A stretch of 64,000 nt of DNA from Candidatus Burkholderia humilis. GTDB taxonomy: Bacteria; Pseudomonadota; Gammaproteobacteria; Burkholderiales; Burkholderiaceae. Below the pieces are notes generated by a model that made no database searches, was not told the DNA's origin, and was given only the letters and a program-made list of their open reading frames with translations. The stretch is from positions 1-64,000 of the forward strand of contig LFMX01000009.1 in assembly GCA_001184405.1 (NCBI GenBank), in the 5' to 3' direction. This document shows positions 45,836 through 55,860 of this stretch, piece after piece. Position 1 is the stretch's first letter; each line of letters opens with the position of its first letter. The translations under genes and the position numbers were made by a program.

Positions 45836-46822
45836 TTATTCGGTGACAGTATTTTCCGCGCGCATCGGCACGACGGCTTTCTTGCCTGTGAGCGAGTCGG
45901 ACACGCTCGACATCAGTTCGCGCAGCCACGCGATATCGGTCGGCTGTTCCGGCTGCGGCAGCGAAAGCTGATAGCACTTGATGCGCGGAAACGGCACCGG
46001 CGATTCGAGCACCGCCAGCGGCAGCATCGCCGCGTAATGCTGCGCAAAACGGCGCGGCGCGGTGAGAATCAGGTCGGATTGCAACAGGACCTGCGGCACG
46101 AGCCCGAAGTAGGGAATCGTCGTGACAATGCGCCGTTCGATGCCCGCGCGCGCGCCAGACCGATGTCGATCGGATGACGCCTGCCGCCGCTGTACGGCGT
46201 CGGCGCGAGATGCGCGGCGAGCGCGTAACGCTCAGCGGTGAGCGGCTCGCGCGAGCGGATGATTCGCGCTCATCAGGCAGACGAAAACATCGGAGAAAAG
46301 GTCCTGACGCTCGAAGCGCGGCTCGGGCTTGGTCCAGTTGGCGACCATCAGATCGATTTCGCCTTCGTCGAGCATGCGCTCGTGATCGCGCGTCGGATTC
46401 AGCGATTCGATTTCCAGGCGCGCGTTCGGCGCGGCATCGCGAAAAGCGGCGACGAGCGTCGGCATGAAGAAATCGTTCAGATAATCCGGCGCGGCGATGC
46501 GAAAGGTGCGGCGCGAACTCGCGGCATCGAAATCGCCGTGCGGCGTCGCGACGAACTCCACTTCGCGCAACGCGCGCTGCGCGGGCGCAAGCAGCGATTC
46601 GCCGTATTCCGTCGGCACCATGCCTTGCTTGCCGCGCACGAGAATCGGATCGTTCAGGATTTCGCGCAGACGGCGCAGCGCCGTGCTGATGGCCGGTTGC
46701 GTCTGATTCAGCCGTTGCACGGTCTGCGTCACGCTGCGCTCCTGCAATAGCGTGCGCAGCACACGGATGAGCCAGATATCGAATGTGTCGGTCGAGTCGT
46801 CGGAATCAGCGGGATCGTTCAT
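45836..46822 (-). pseudogene. LysR-family regulator, two frameshifts
   Basis: The start at 46822 is followed by a normal LysR helix-turn-helix (LLQERSVTQTVQRLNQTQPA, then LRREILNDPILVRGKQG-type wing) and the first half of the effector domain (RIAAPDYLNDFFMPTLVAAF). Near 46258 the frame breaks, and again near 46150. The remainder (QVLLQSDLILTAPRRFAQHY, LPQPEQPTDIAWLRELMSS) ends at 45836. A short product with DNA-binding domain and half the sensor could still be made. Confidence 0.85.
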
Positions 46823-46996
46823 GGGCTTTGCGTCGTACCAAAATGGCGCGCGCGTCAGCGTCGGGCGCTTTTCAGCGTCCGATCAACGACATGTCACGCA
46901 GCCTGACCCGAAGTTAACCCCTTCCCCTTTTTGACGCCATAGCGAGCGCGCTATTTACGGCATAGGCGTGCGGGTGAGCGCACGTTTTCGGGCGAT

Positions 46997-47641
46997 TCAG
47001 GTGAAATCGGCGTCGCGCGGGGCCATCGGCAAATTGCTGATGCGCTTGACTTCCGCCGCGTCCAGCCAGTTCAGCGAGCGCGCGACGTAAAGCACCATCG
47101 GCAAGGTGTCTTCGCCCCAGAAAATCTGATCGTTGACGACGAACGTGGGCACGCCGAACACGCCGAGCGCCACCGCGGGGTCGTTGTTGGCGTGCAGCTT
47201 CGCCTTCACGTCTTCATCGTTGATGCGCGTTTCCGCCTCCGGCATGCCGACGTGCTCGCACAGCGCGCGAAAGCCTTCGGGCGTGCCGGGATCGCGTCCT
47301 TCGCGCCAGATGAAGCGAAAAATATCGCGAATCTTGAGGATATCCCCATCCGCGAGACACGCGAGCCGCAGCGCCTTGCTCGGGTCGAACGGATGTACGG
47401 GCGGCATCTTGAACGGAATGCCGAATTGCTCCGCGCGGAAAAGCGCGTGCCGGTACGTGAAGACGCGCTTGGACGGAATGGTCGTCGCGTGCGGCTGACC
47501 CCAGCGGTCGAGCAGTTTCATCAACTGGACGGGGACGAATTCGAACGGCATGTCGGGCCATTTCTCGTGCTGTTCCAGCAGCAAATACGAGAACGGCGAA
47601 ATGAAATCGAAGAAAAAGTACGGTTGACCGGGGGCGTTCAT
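46997..47641 (-). CDS. 2-Hydroxychromene-2-carboxylate isomerase / DsbA-like protein
   Basis: An intact 214-residue protein from an ATG at 47641. It opens YFFFDFISPFSYLLLEQHEK, where the Ser of the SPFSYL loop is the glutathione-contacting residue of kappa-class GST-like isomerases. FGVPTFVVNDQIFWGEDTLP is the conserved cis-Pro region. The family isomerises hydroxychromene carboxylates in naphthalene-type degradation, but many members have unknown substrates. No aromatic pathway genes are near, so the substrate cannot be told. Confidence 0.88.
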   Translation of the reverse strand: MNAPGQPYFFFDFISPFSYLLLEQHEKWPDMPFEFVPVQLMKLLDRWGQPHATTIPSKRVFTYRHALFRAEQFGIPFKMPPVHPFDPSKALRLACLADGDILKIRDIFRFIWREGRDPGTPEGFRALCEHVGMPEAETRINDEDVKAKLHANNDPAVALGVFGVPTFVVNDQIFWGEDTLPMVLYVARSLNWLDAAEVKRISNLPMAPRDADFT

Positions 47642-47773
47642 GTTCGTTTCTCCCTTGCGACCGCGCGTTATGCGTTTCGGCCTCATCGATTGTTCGCTTT
47701 GTTTGTCGGACGCTCGTGTCCCGTGTTTCTCGCCGCTGCTTCTAAGCTTGTTCCATATTACGTGCTGGCTCGC

Positions 47774-48706
47774 TTACGCGCTGCCCTGTTCAATATCTTC
47801 GTGGACTTCGGTCGCATCGTTCGCGGCGACGGGCGCATGTGCGAGCCGCTCGCGCACGAAGCCGATATGCTCGCGCAGCACATAAAACTGATCGGCGAAC
47901 GCCAGCGGCATTTTCATGCGATTCACCGCCGATTCGATCGCGTCGATGCGCTCGAGCAGGACATCGCGCTGCGAGGTGTCCGGTCCGCTGATCGCCTCGC
48001 GTTCGATGGCAATGAGCGCGCCATACCAGCGATAAATACGCAACTTCACGCGCCATCGATACAAGTCCGGCACGAGCCGCAGACCCGGAATCAGCACGAC
48101 GAGCACGCGATCCGCGAGACTCGCGACCCAGAACGGCAACGTGCGATATCAAAAAGCTCTTGCCCGACTTGTAATAGCGCTCGGCGTTATCGCTGATGCG
48201 GAATTCGTGGACCAGCGCGCGGGAAATTCGTTTGCCTTCTGCAGCAGATTCGCGCGGCTATGCACCTCGCGCGCGGCTTCGATCAGCAAATCCGATAACG
48301 CCGGATGCAGACTGTCGCGCGCGACGAGTTCGGCGGTCGGCGCGATCGTATGCATCGGACGCGGCGGCAGATTGCGCGCGAAATCGAACGTGCCCATCGG
48401 GATTTCGATCGTCGTGAGGAAGGGGAAACGGCGCGCGTAGGCATCGGCTTGCGAAAAATCCATCAGGCGGATGCCGTTCGTGCGCAGCAGCCTGATCATG
48501 GTCGGCGGCTGCGCGGAATCGCCGGTGAGGAACCCGGCGTCGATTTGACCGTCTTCGAGCACTTTGGTGGCGTCGTCACCGGCGAGCGGCAGCAGTGTCG
48601 TATCGCCGCCCGGCTCGATGCCGTTCGCCTTCAGCAATTGCAGCGACAACGCGCGCGTGCCGCTGCCTTCCGCGCCGATCTTTCGCCGTACATGGACGCC
48701 TCCAGT
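47774..48706 (-). pseudogene. TAXI-type TRAP transporter binding protein, 5' truncated and frameshifted
   Basis: The family pattern starts abruptly at about 48700 (RRKIGAEGSGTRALSLQLLK) and continues with DDATKVLEDGQIDAGFLTGD and EIPMGTFDFARNLPPRPMHT. The signal peptide and first 100 or so residues are missing. Near 48215 and 48150 the frame changes. The end (LPFWVASLADRVLVV-like MPFWVASLADRVLVVLIPGL and a C-terminal helix pair) runs to 47774. In this subfamily the binding domain is followed by a membrane anchor. The upstream join is described at the repeat at 48905-48924. Confidence 0.75.
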
Positions 48707-48904
48707 TTGCCAAGCTTTCATTCCGTGACAGCAAGAAGAGGAAGGTTGCACCCGTACATTCGGACTTTTCACGCGAGACACTTTTGCTCGCTGTCCCTGA
48801 TGGATCGGGGGCCGCAGCGTACCAGACTGCAACAAGCCCGGATATACGACTGCAACCCATCCTGTCCGAATCAAATCATGCGAAAACCTGGCGCAAACGG
48901 GACG

Positions 48905-48924
48905 CGTTCATATACGTTCATATA
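48905..48924. repeat. Perfect 10-bp tandem duplication at a truncation point
   Basis: CGTTCATATA occurs twice in a row (48905-48914 and 48915-48924). Similarity of the sensor gene to its family ends exactly here, and the stop codon of that truncated gene lies in the duplicated unit. Confidence 0.7.
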
Positions 48925-49349
48925 CGGTCCGCATGCGTGCGGTGATACTGAAAGTACTCGCGATCCGAGTTGTTGAAGCGCTTGTCGAGCTTCGCCTGTG
49001 AATTGACGAGCCATGTGCCGTCGCGGTCGTAAATGAACAGGCCGTTGAGCTGCGGCAATTGCGCGGTGCGCACGACGAGCGACGCATGCAGGCGCGCGAG
49101 CATGTCAGGCGTCGCGCCTTCCTGCTCGACACGTTCGACCATGCCGATGAGCGTCGTATCGGCTTCCTTGAAGGTGTCGTTCGCGTGCTGCGCCATTGCG
49201 CGCACGAGGTTCGACGTCGCGATGGTCATCTCTTCGATCTGCACGCGGCGCGCGGCGATGCTGCGCCATATATCGGTGCCGATCAACAGGACGCAGACGG
49301 CGACGATAAAAACCGTCAGCTTGAAAGTGAGCGATTGGCGACTGGACAC
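48918..49349 (-). pseudogene. Membrane sensor (PDC/dCache type), output domain lost
   Basis: A GTG at 49349 is a likely start. A first membrane helix (FKLTVFIVAVCVLLIGTDIW) is followed by the start of a periplasmic PDC-type sensor domain (ARAMAQHANDTFKEADTTLI-like AMAQHANDTFKEADTTLIGM, LPQLNGLFIYDRDGTWLVNS, DREYFQYHRTHADR). Family members go on with the rest of the sensor, a second helix and usually a GGDEF output domain; all of that is missing. The ORF stops at 48918 in the 10-bp duplication. What remains is a truncated membrane protein. Confidence 0.75.
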
Positions 49350-49697
49350 GCCGGGTTCTCCGAATAAGCGACTGTGGATAGCGCAAGCCGAAGTCTGAGG
49401 AATTCGAACACAGCCGTATCTTATCGCGCCCTCCGAAACGGCCGTTTCGTCGATCAAGCTCGTTAACGGCAAATAGGGCGCAAACCTTGAGCGTGCGCTA
49501 AGGGAATTTTTAAGGGGTTTTCCCGGTATCAGCGCTGTCAGGTCGATGACGTCTCTCGCGAGGAAAGTGTTGGGTGATACCCGACACTTGATTGTCGTCG
49601 AGCCCAAGGAATAAGGCTTTAGCGAAATTGGCACGACAAGTGCTTAAGCCTAAAGCTCACGGTCAAGCTATAACGTTTAGAAACCTAATAAAACATC

Positions 49698-50870
49698 ATG
49701 CAGATTTCGCAAGACATAAAAGCGCCGGTCATCGCGCTCCATTGTTCGGGCGCGGGCGCAAATCAATGGCGTCAGCTAGGCGAATTGCTCGATGCGCGCC
49801 ACGCATTGATCGCGCCGGGACACTACGGGTGCGACAGCGTGGGCCCGTGGAGCGGCGAACGCGCCTTTACGCTCGCCGATGAAGCCGCGCGCACGGTCGA
49901 AATCATCGATCGGCAGCGTGGCAAGGTGCATCTCGTCGGTCACTCCTATGGCGGCGGCGCATTGCGTGCGGCGCTGGAGCGGCCGCATGGCGTCGCGAGC
50001 ATCACGCTCTATGAGCCTTTGGCGTTTCATCTGCTTAAGGGCATGGGCTCGCGCGGCGCGCGTGAATTCGCGGAGATCCTGGCGATTGCGGCGCGCACCG
50101 CCGAAGGCGTGGTGGCCGGCGACTGGCGCGGCGCGGCCCGTTCATTCGTCGATTACTGGGGCGGGCAGGGCACGTGGACGGCGCTGCGTCCATCGGTGCA
50201 AGCCATGTTGACGCACTGGGTGCCCAAAGCGTCGCTGGATTTTCGCGCGCTGATTCACGAGCCGACGCCCGCAAGCACTTACGCCAAGCTGCGCATTCCC
50301 ACGCTTGTGATGCGTGGCGAGCATGCGCCCGCGCCCACGCGTCTGATCGCGGAAACGCTGCCTTCGCTGATGCCCGCCGCCAAGCTGATCGTCGTGCTGG
50401 ACGCGGGACATATGGGGCCGCTCACGCATGCGCAGACGGTCAATGCCGCGATTGCGCAGCATATGGCGAATGGGACGCATGCGCGCATTGAATTTGAGAT
50501 GTGTGCGCGCGGTTCTATGGCAGCATTCCGCTCTTTTCTTCGAGTCAGAAGTTGTCATGAGCGAGTTTCAAGAGTATTCCGTACCGACGGTCGGCACGGG
50601 CGCGCTGATCGTATTGTTTGTCGAAGCGGCCGCGCAGTAGGCGTTAAAAATTATTTCGATGCACAAAGCCTGGCGACCAATTACGCGCAAGGGCCGCTTG
50701 CCGCCGTCATCGTGTTTGCGCTTGTATCGTGCATCATATTGATGGGGTTTGCGCGTGAGCTATGGCATTCGCGCGCGCATGCCGACGCGTTTCGCTCGCC
50801 CGCCTATTGCGCGATGTTTGGTCATGCAGCGATCGCGCTATTTCCGCTGTTCCTTTCGCTGTTGCGCTGA
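49698..50870 (+). CDS. Alpha/beta hydrolase fused by run-on to a small membrane protein remnant
   Basis: The ATG at 49698 opens an alpha/beta hydrolase of about 265 residues: VIALHCSGAGANQWRQLGEL, the nucleophile elbow GHSYGG (Ser), and the catalytic His in LDAGHMGPLTH. The family should end near 50500. Instead the frame stays open through 50556-50640, where a 27-codon ORF in another frame (SEFQEYSVPTVGTGALIVLF) begins. It then ends with FDAQSLATNYAQGPLAAVIVF and two membrane helices to 50870. Most likely the hydrolase stop was lost and a neighbouring small membrane protein gene (50557 on) was frameshifted, giving an accidental 390-residue fusion. The hydrolase part itself is intact. Confidence 0.7.
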   Translation: MQISQDIKAPVIALHCSGAGANQWRQLGELLDARHALIAPGHYGCDSVGPWSGERAFTLADEAARTVEIIDRQRGKVHLVGHSYGGGALRAALERPHGVASITLYEPLAFHLLKGMGSRGAREFAEILAIAARTAEGVVAGDWRGAARSFVDYWGGQGTWTALRPSVQAMLTHWVPKASLDFRALIHEPTPASTYAKLRIPTLVMRGEHAPAPTRLIAETLPSLMPAAKLIVVLDAGHMGPLTHAQTVNAAIAQHMANGTHARIEFEMCARGSMAAFRSFLRVRSCHERVSRVFRTDGRHGRADRIVCRSGRAVGVKNYFDAQSLATNYAQGPLAAVIVFALVSCIILMGFARELWHSRAHADAFRSPAYCAMFGHAAIALFPLFLSLLR

Positions 50871-51517
50871 TCAACCCGGCAAGCCATCGCTCGACGGATC
50901 GGTCGCGCCTTGCCGCTGCACGAGCCGTCCGCGAAACCAGAAGGTCCACGCAAGCAATCCGCCATAAATCACATAGCCGATGATGGGCGACACGACCAGA
51001 TAACGCTCGATCGGCCAATGCCACGTGAACCAGAATCGCAAGGTGGTTTCGAGCGTAAGTCCGACGCCCCAAACGAGCGTCATGAGCCTAAGCGATGCGC
51101 GTAACGATGCGCTGTTGCTCCAGTACGACTCAAAGTGACACGCGCCGCCTTCTTGTTCACGCGCGACCGTGGCACGCGCAAGATAAAAGATGAGCGGCCG
51201 CTTAAAAAGTGTCGAGACAAAAATACGATGCCCATTGCGCCCGCCGCCAACGACTCGCGCACCAGCAAAATGCGCGCACTGCCGCCAAGCGCAAACGTCA
51301 AGATGGACAGCGCAATGCCGAACAGCACCAGCGCGGAAAGCGCATCGACACGACGTGTCCGGACGAATTCGACGAGACTCCAGACGAGCGGTGGCGCAGC
51401 GGAGGCGTAAAGCGCGCCGACCTCGCCCCAATGCGGCAAGGCAAGACGATAAGCAAGCCAAGACAGCAGCAGATTGGCGACGAGTTCGAGTACGAGGCCG
51501 GGCTTGATCTTTTTCAT
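50871..51517 (-). pseudogene. VC0807-type integral membrane protein, one frameshift
   Basis: The start at 51517 gives KKIKPGLVLELVANLLLSWL, then LSALVLFGIALSILTFALGG and ESLAAGAMGIVFL, a layout known from VC0807-like proteins of unknown function. Near 51225 the frame changes to VSTLFKRPLIFYLARATVAR, followed by LMTLVWGVGLTLETTLRF and SPIIGYVIYGGLLAWTFWF, ending at 50871. About six membrane helices in all; a single indel. It ends directly against the stop of the plus-strand run-on ORF. Confidence 0.75.
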
Positions 51518-51587
51518 AGGCTCACGACGTGGCGCGATCTCGCGCGGGCGTGAGCGAAGTATAAAAGAACGCGCTAAAGGCTAAGCC

Positions 51588-51896
51588 TCATTTGTCCACG
51601 CCATTTCCCGGAATGGGGTTCGCACCGCCTGTGGCGCCGGTCGTTGCGTTGGGTGTAACCGGTGGATTCGCGCTCGAATTGGCATTGTATGAAGAATTGG
51701 CATTCGGCGCGGTCGCATTGTTCGAATAGCCCGGCGACGATTTCGGCTGCTTAGACTGAAACTGCTGGTTGATGATGCCCATTTGCCTGAGCTTTTGCGC
51801 GGCGCGTCCGTCGGCGTGGGCAGCGGTTGCGAAGCTAATTGTCACTGCGCCGGCGATCAGCGCAGCACGCGTCGTGATGTAACGATTTTTTCTCAT
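51588..51896 (-). CDS. Secreted Asn/Pro-rich small protein
   Basis: The ATG at 51896 is preferred (a signal peptide RKNRYITTRAALIAGAVTIS, cut after AAHA), giving 102 residues; GGAGG lies on the minus strand before the start. After a short helical piece (GRAAQKLRQMGIINQQF) the rest is low-complexity Asn, Ser, Pro and Gly sequence (SYNANSSANPPVTPNATTG). It looks like a flexible exported protein. It has no cysteines and no family I recognise. Confidence 0.65.
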   Translation of the reverse strand: MRKNRYITTRAALIAGAVTISFATAAHADGRAAQKLRQMGIINQQFQSKQPKSSPGYSNNATAPNANSSYNANSSANPPVTPNATTGATGGANPIPGNGVDK

Positions 51897-52013
51897 GATG
51901 TGGCCTCCCTTAGTCATTCTTTAGCACTATATACCGCGCAATTCTGATGCCTGGCTTAAACAGGATTTTGCCTGGTGTAAAAACGGGCCGCACAATCAAG
52001 TTAGTTCAAGTTC

Positions 52014-52890
52014 CTAATCATCTGTCAATTGCTTGGCAAGCAGCGTCGCGTGCGGGGTGAGGGCGGCAAAGTCACGTGCGCATAGATAAAGACGTCGCAT
52101 TGCCCAAGGCTCGGCTAGCGGCATGATGGCAAGTCCGGGACGTTCGAGCCTTCGCGCCGATGCTTCCGACAAGATGCCGATACCCGCGCACGCCTCGACC
52201 ATTATCCCGACGTTTTCGATGCCGCGCATCTGGATGCGATAACTGATCTGTTTGCCGATGCGCGATGCGCGCTCGGCAAGATGCATCTCGAGCACCGCGT
52301 CGGCGAGTCCGACAAACGGCTCGCCGACGATCTCCGCAAAGCCGACCTCATCGCGCGCGCCAATACGATGCGCGCGGCTTGCGAGCACCACCAGCTGATC
52401 CTGCGCGACGAGATGCGTCTGAAGATTCGCGAAGTTCGTGTTATCTGCGATCAACCCGAGATCCGCGCGCCCTTCGGTCATCGCCTTGACGATATCGATG
52501 CTCGTGCGCTCGTCCAGATCGATTGACAAGTCCGCATGCGTCGCGAGAAAGCGCGCAAGACGCGGCGGCAGAAACGAGGCGAGCGCAGCCGTATTCGACA
52601 TCAGCCGGATGCGGCCTTTGAGGCCCGTCGCATACGTGCGCAAGTCGCCGCGCATTTGCTCGACCTGACCGAGGATCATGCGCGCGTGGCGCACGAACGC
52701 TTCGCCCGCACGCGTCGCTTGCACACCGCGGCGCGTGCGTGTCAGAAGCGCCGCGCCGAGCGCCGTCTCCATTCCGCCGATGCGCTCACTCGCCGACGCC
52801 AGCGCCAGATGCATGGCCTGCGCGCGCCGTGATGCTGCCGCGCTCGATTACGCTGAGAAAAAGCCGCATGTCGGTCAGGTCGAAACGCAT
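52014..52890 (-). pseudogene. LysR-family regulator, N-terminal frameshift
   Basis: The ATG at 52890 follows AAGGAAACACC. The first 20 residues RFDLTDMRLFLSVIERGSIT are a normal LysR start. One base too many near 52830 moves the remaining recognition helix (MHLALASASERIGGMETALG) and the entire effector domain (FLPPRLARFLATHADLSIDL, GIENVGIMVEACAGIGILSE) to another frame that ends at 52014. An internal start would lack the DNA-binding helix. It is divergent from the TauE-like gene, its likely target. Confidence 0.85.
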
Positions 52891-52972
52891 GGTGTTTCCT
52901 TCGGTTCAGCCGAAGTCTCGCATTGGAATTGCCAGATTGTAAGCGCATGGCCGTGCGGCTACGATTTGCCGC

Positions 52973-53737
52973 ATGAACTCTCTTTGGATCGTTACAGGTA
53001 CCGGTTTTCTGGCCGGCGCGATGAATGCACTGGCGGGCGGCGGATCGTTCGTCAGCCTGCCCGCGCTGATCGCTGCGGGTTTGCCACCGGTTCAGGCGAA
53101 TGCTTCGTCAACGGTCGCGCTGTTTCCAGGCGGCGTCGTGAGCGCGTGGGCGTATCGCGACGGACTCGGACCGGTCGGGTCCGTATCGATCCGCAAGATG
53201 CTGGTGATGACGCTGACCGGTGGGTTCATTGGCGCGGCGTTGTTGTTGTCGACATCCTCCGCGACGTTCTCTTTCGTGCTGCCGTGGCTCCTGCTATGCG
53301 CGCGCCTTGCGCTGGCGTTCGGGCGGCGTACCGGCGAAGCGTGCGGCGGCGCTGGCATATCGGCGCGGGCGCGGTCCTCGCCATCCAATTCGCGCTTGGC
53401 GTCTACGGCGGCTATTTTGGCGGCGCCGTGGGCATCATGATGATGCCGTGTGGGGGCTGCTCGATACGCGCGATCTGAAGAGCCTGAACGCGCCGCGCAC
53501 GCTGCTCGTGAGCGTGGCCAACTCGATTGCCGTGCTGACCTTCGCGCTGGCGCAGGCGGTTCGCTGGCCGGAAACGCTCGCCATGCTCGTTGCGGCGATT
53601 GCGGGCGTTATGGCGGCGCTCAGATCGGCCGTCGCGCACCGCCGCATGTGATTCGCGCGGAAACGCTGTTGCTGAGCGCCGGCATCACGCTCGCGTTCTT
53701 TGTGAAGACCTATGGGCCGATGCTCTCGAAGCCCTGA
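52973..53737 (+). pseudogene. TauE/SafE-type membrane transporter, three frameshifts
   Basis: The start at 52973 gives the family opening GTGFLAGAMNALAGGGSFVS and ALIAAGLPPVQANASSTVAL. Frames change near 53315 (to IGAGAVLAIQFALGVYGGYF), near 53445 (to WGLLDTRDLKSLNAPRTLLV) and near 53605 (to RAETLLLSAGITLAFFVKTY), ending at 53737. TauE/SafE proteins export sulfite, sulfoacetate or similar anions. All eight or so helices are present but scattered over four frames. Confidence 0.85.
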
Positions 53738-53865
53738 CACGCCATGTGAGACACATCATGCTTGCTGCTCTGCCCGAAACGATCGGCGCTTTCCATATTG
53801 GCAAGCGTCGTTGCCAAAGTGACTTTGCTGCGTGACAAGCCGCACGTCTCGCGAGCTGCCGCGCA

Positions 53866-54384
53866 TCAATGCGTCGAATGAGAAAGCGGCGGCAATCCCA
53901 GCGGTTTTCTTGCGGATTCGTATGCGCGCACGAAGCGCGGGTCATCGTTGAGCTCACGCGCGATCCATTGCGATAACGCGTCCTGACAGGCATCGTTCGC
54001 CATCTTTGCAAAGCATGGCGAAGTTGCGGGCATCATGCTCGCGGCCCAATAAAAGCCGAACAGCATCTGTTTCTCGGCCGGTTCCATGCCGATGGCTTGC
54101 GGCGCCTTGCCGGACAGCCAGCGTTCGAGTTTGGCGGCGAGCGTGGCATCGGTTTCTTCGCGATCGTATGAGAACACATATCCGCCGCCTGCCTGCGCGG
54201 TGTGGAAGTCGTTCATGACGATATCGGTGACGAACTGCACGGCGCGTGCATTGGCGGCAAACGATTGCGCATGGGCCGTGAAGCTCACGAACCAAAACAG
54301 CGCAAGCAAGGCATTCGTCGTGTGCCGCAGCGCAGTGCGGGTGGCCAATTGTTTGCTTAGCAGGTTCACGCGCGTAAAGATCAA
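53866..54384 (-). CDS. Secreted hypothetical protein, 172 residues
   Basis: An intact ORF. After a basic start a signal peptide is likely (ALLALFWFVSFTAHAQ, cut near residue 40). The mature part is mainly helical (FAANARAVQFVTDIVMNDFH, EKQMLFGFYWAASMMPATSP) with two cysteines (SPCFAKMANDACQDAL) that could form a disulfide in the periplasm. I do not recognise the family. It has no partners nearby. Confidence 0.65.
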   Translation of the reverse strand: MIFTRVNLLSKQLATRTALRHTTNALLALFWFVSFTAHAQSFAANARAVQFVTDIVMNDFHTAQAGGGYVFSYDREETDATLAAKLERWLSGKAPQAIGMEPAEKQMLFGFYWAASMMPATSPCFAKMANDACQDALSQWIARELNDDPRFVRAYESARKPLGLPPLSHSTH

Positions 54385-54534
54385 GGAATTTTTTAGGCCA
54401 TCGCGGGCGGCATTGCCCTAAGCGCCGGAGCGCTGATTCTACTGATTTATTTTATTGTTCGATGCATTATCGCGCGCTAAGAAACTGGTATACCAAAAGC
54501 GGTATGAGGAATCGAAGTTCAGATTTCCTGCGCC

Positions 54535-54566
54535 AAAAGAAACGGCCCCTAAGGGCCGTTTCTTTG
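54535..54566. terminator. Terminator of the cold-shock gene
   Basis: A GAAACGGCCC/GGGCCGTTTC stem with a 4-nt loop lies at about 54538-54562, with A and T runs on both sides. Confidence 0.85.
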
Positions 54567-54589
54567 CGCTGAAGGCGAAACAGTCGCGA

Positions 54590-54793
54590 TTAGAGCGGCT
54601 GGATCGTCGAAGCTTGCTTGCCCTTCGGGCCTTGCTTGACTTCGAAGCTCACCTTCTGGTTCTCCTGGAGCGACTTGAAACCCTTAGATTGGATCTCGGA
54701 GAAATGTGCAAACAGGTCTTCACCGCCGTCGTCCGGCGTGATGAAACCAAAACCCTTTGCATCGTTGAACCACTTCACAATACCTGTTGCCAT
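54590..54793 (-). CDS. Cold-shock domain protein
   Basis: An intact 67-residue protein from the ATG at 54793. It has the complete cold-shock fold with RNP1 ([10 protein letters not shown]) and RNP2 (DLFAHFSEI) and the usual end [16 protein letters not shown]. It binds single-stranded RNA and DNA and melts mRNA structures. There is a long upstream region (about 120 bp before the next gene in that direction) that could hold the structured leader typical of csp genes, though I cannot define it. Confidence 0.95.
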   Translation of the reverse strand: MATGIVKWFNDAKGFGFITPDDGGEDLFAHFSEIQSKGFKSLQENQKVSFEVKQGPKGKQASTIQPL

Positions 54794-55067
54794 TTGTCCA
54801 AATCCCATTGAGACGAATTACGTTGAAAATGCGCTTCGAATTTCGAGCGGCATGGATTTTTACCATGACAAAGCGCGTAAGTCCAATAAGCGTTTCTGCT
54901 AAGAAGGGCGACATATCCGCGTCATACTTGGCGAAATTACATGACGCGTATCCGTGGTCGGTTCAAATTGCCGGAATTGCAAGCAGATATGACGGTTGGC
55001 CCAAGCGTTTTGGCGAGATGAGGTCAAAGATTATCCTGTCGTTTAGATCCATTTACGAGAATTCGTC

Positions 55068-55857
55068 ATGGCCCACATGTTCGCCAACACCGCGTCGGTG
55101 ATTTCGTCGCGCACGCTCAGGCTCGATTCGCAAGCCGTCGCCGATGCGCGCACGCAACTCGCCACCTGTTTTCGTCTTGCCGCGCTGCATGGCTTGGAGG
55201 AGGGCATCTGCAATCACTTTTCGGCGGTCGTGCCGGGCTGCGACGACTTGTTCTTCGTCAATCCGTACGGCTATGCATTTGGCGAGATCACGGCGTCGCG
55301 TCTGTTGATCTGTGATTACGATGGCCGCGTGATCGACGGCGACGGCCAGTCCGAAGCCACCGCGTTCTTTATCCACGCGCGGGTGCATCAACTCATGCCG
55401 CGCGTCGAGGCCGCGTTTCATACGCATATGCCGTTTGCCACGGCCTTGTGTCTGCTCGATGGTCCGCCGCTTTTGTGGCTCGGACAAACGGCGCTTAAGT
55501 TCTACGGCCGCACGGCGGTTCGATGAGCACTACAACGGTCTGGCGCTCGACAACTCGGAAGGCGATCGCATCGCGCGCGCAATGGGCGATGCCGACATCC
55601 TCTTTCTAAAGAATCATGGCGTGATGGTCGCGTGCGCGAGCATCGCAGAGGCATGGGACGATCTGTACTATCTCGAGCGCGCAGCCGAAGCGCAATGGCG
55701 CGCGATGAGCAGCAATCGCCCGCTCAAGCCAGTGCCGCATGAGGTCGCGCAACGCACGTATGAGCAGATGCGCGCGGGCGATGTGGAAAGTGCGCGGGCG
55801 CATCTCGCGAGCGGCATGCGGCAGCTGCATGCGCAGGGAATCAGGTTCGAAGCATAA
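55068..55857 (+). pseudogene. Class II aldolase/adducin-family protein, one frameshift
   Basis: The start at 55068 gives SVISSRTLRLDSQAVADART and the zinc-binding region (GLEEGICNHFSAVVPGCDDL, VEAAFHTHMPFATAL with the His pair). Near 55520 the frame changes; the rest (DEHYNGLALDNSEGDRIARA, ILFLKNHGVMVACASIAEAW) ends at 55857. All ligand residues exist, but in two frames. The next gene starts 3 bp later, so it was probably in an operon with the phosphoesterase. Confidence 0.85.
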
Positions 55858-55860
55858 GCC

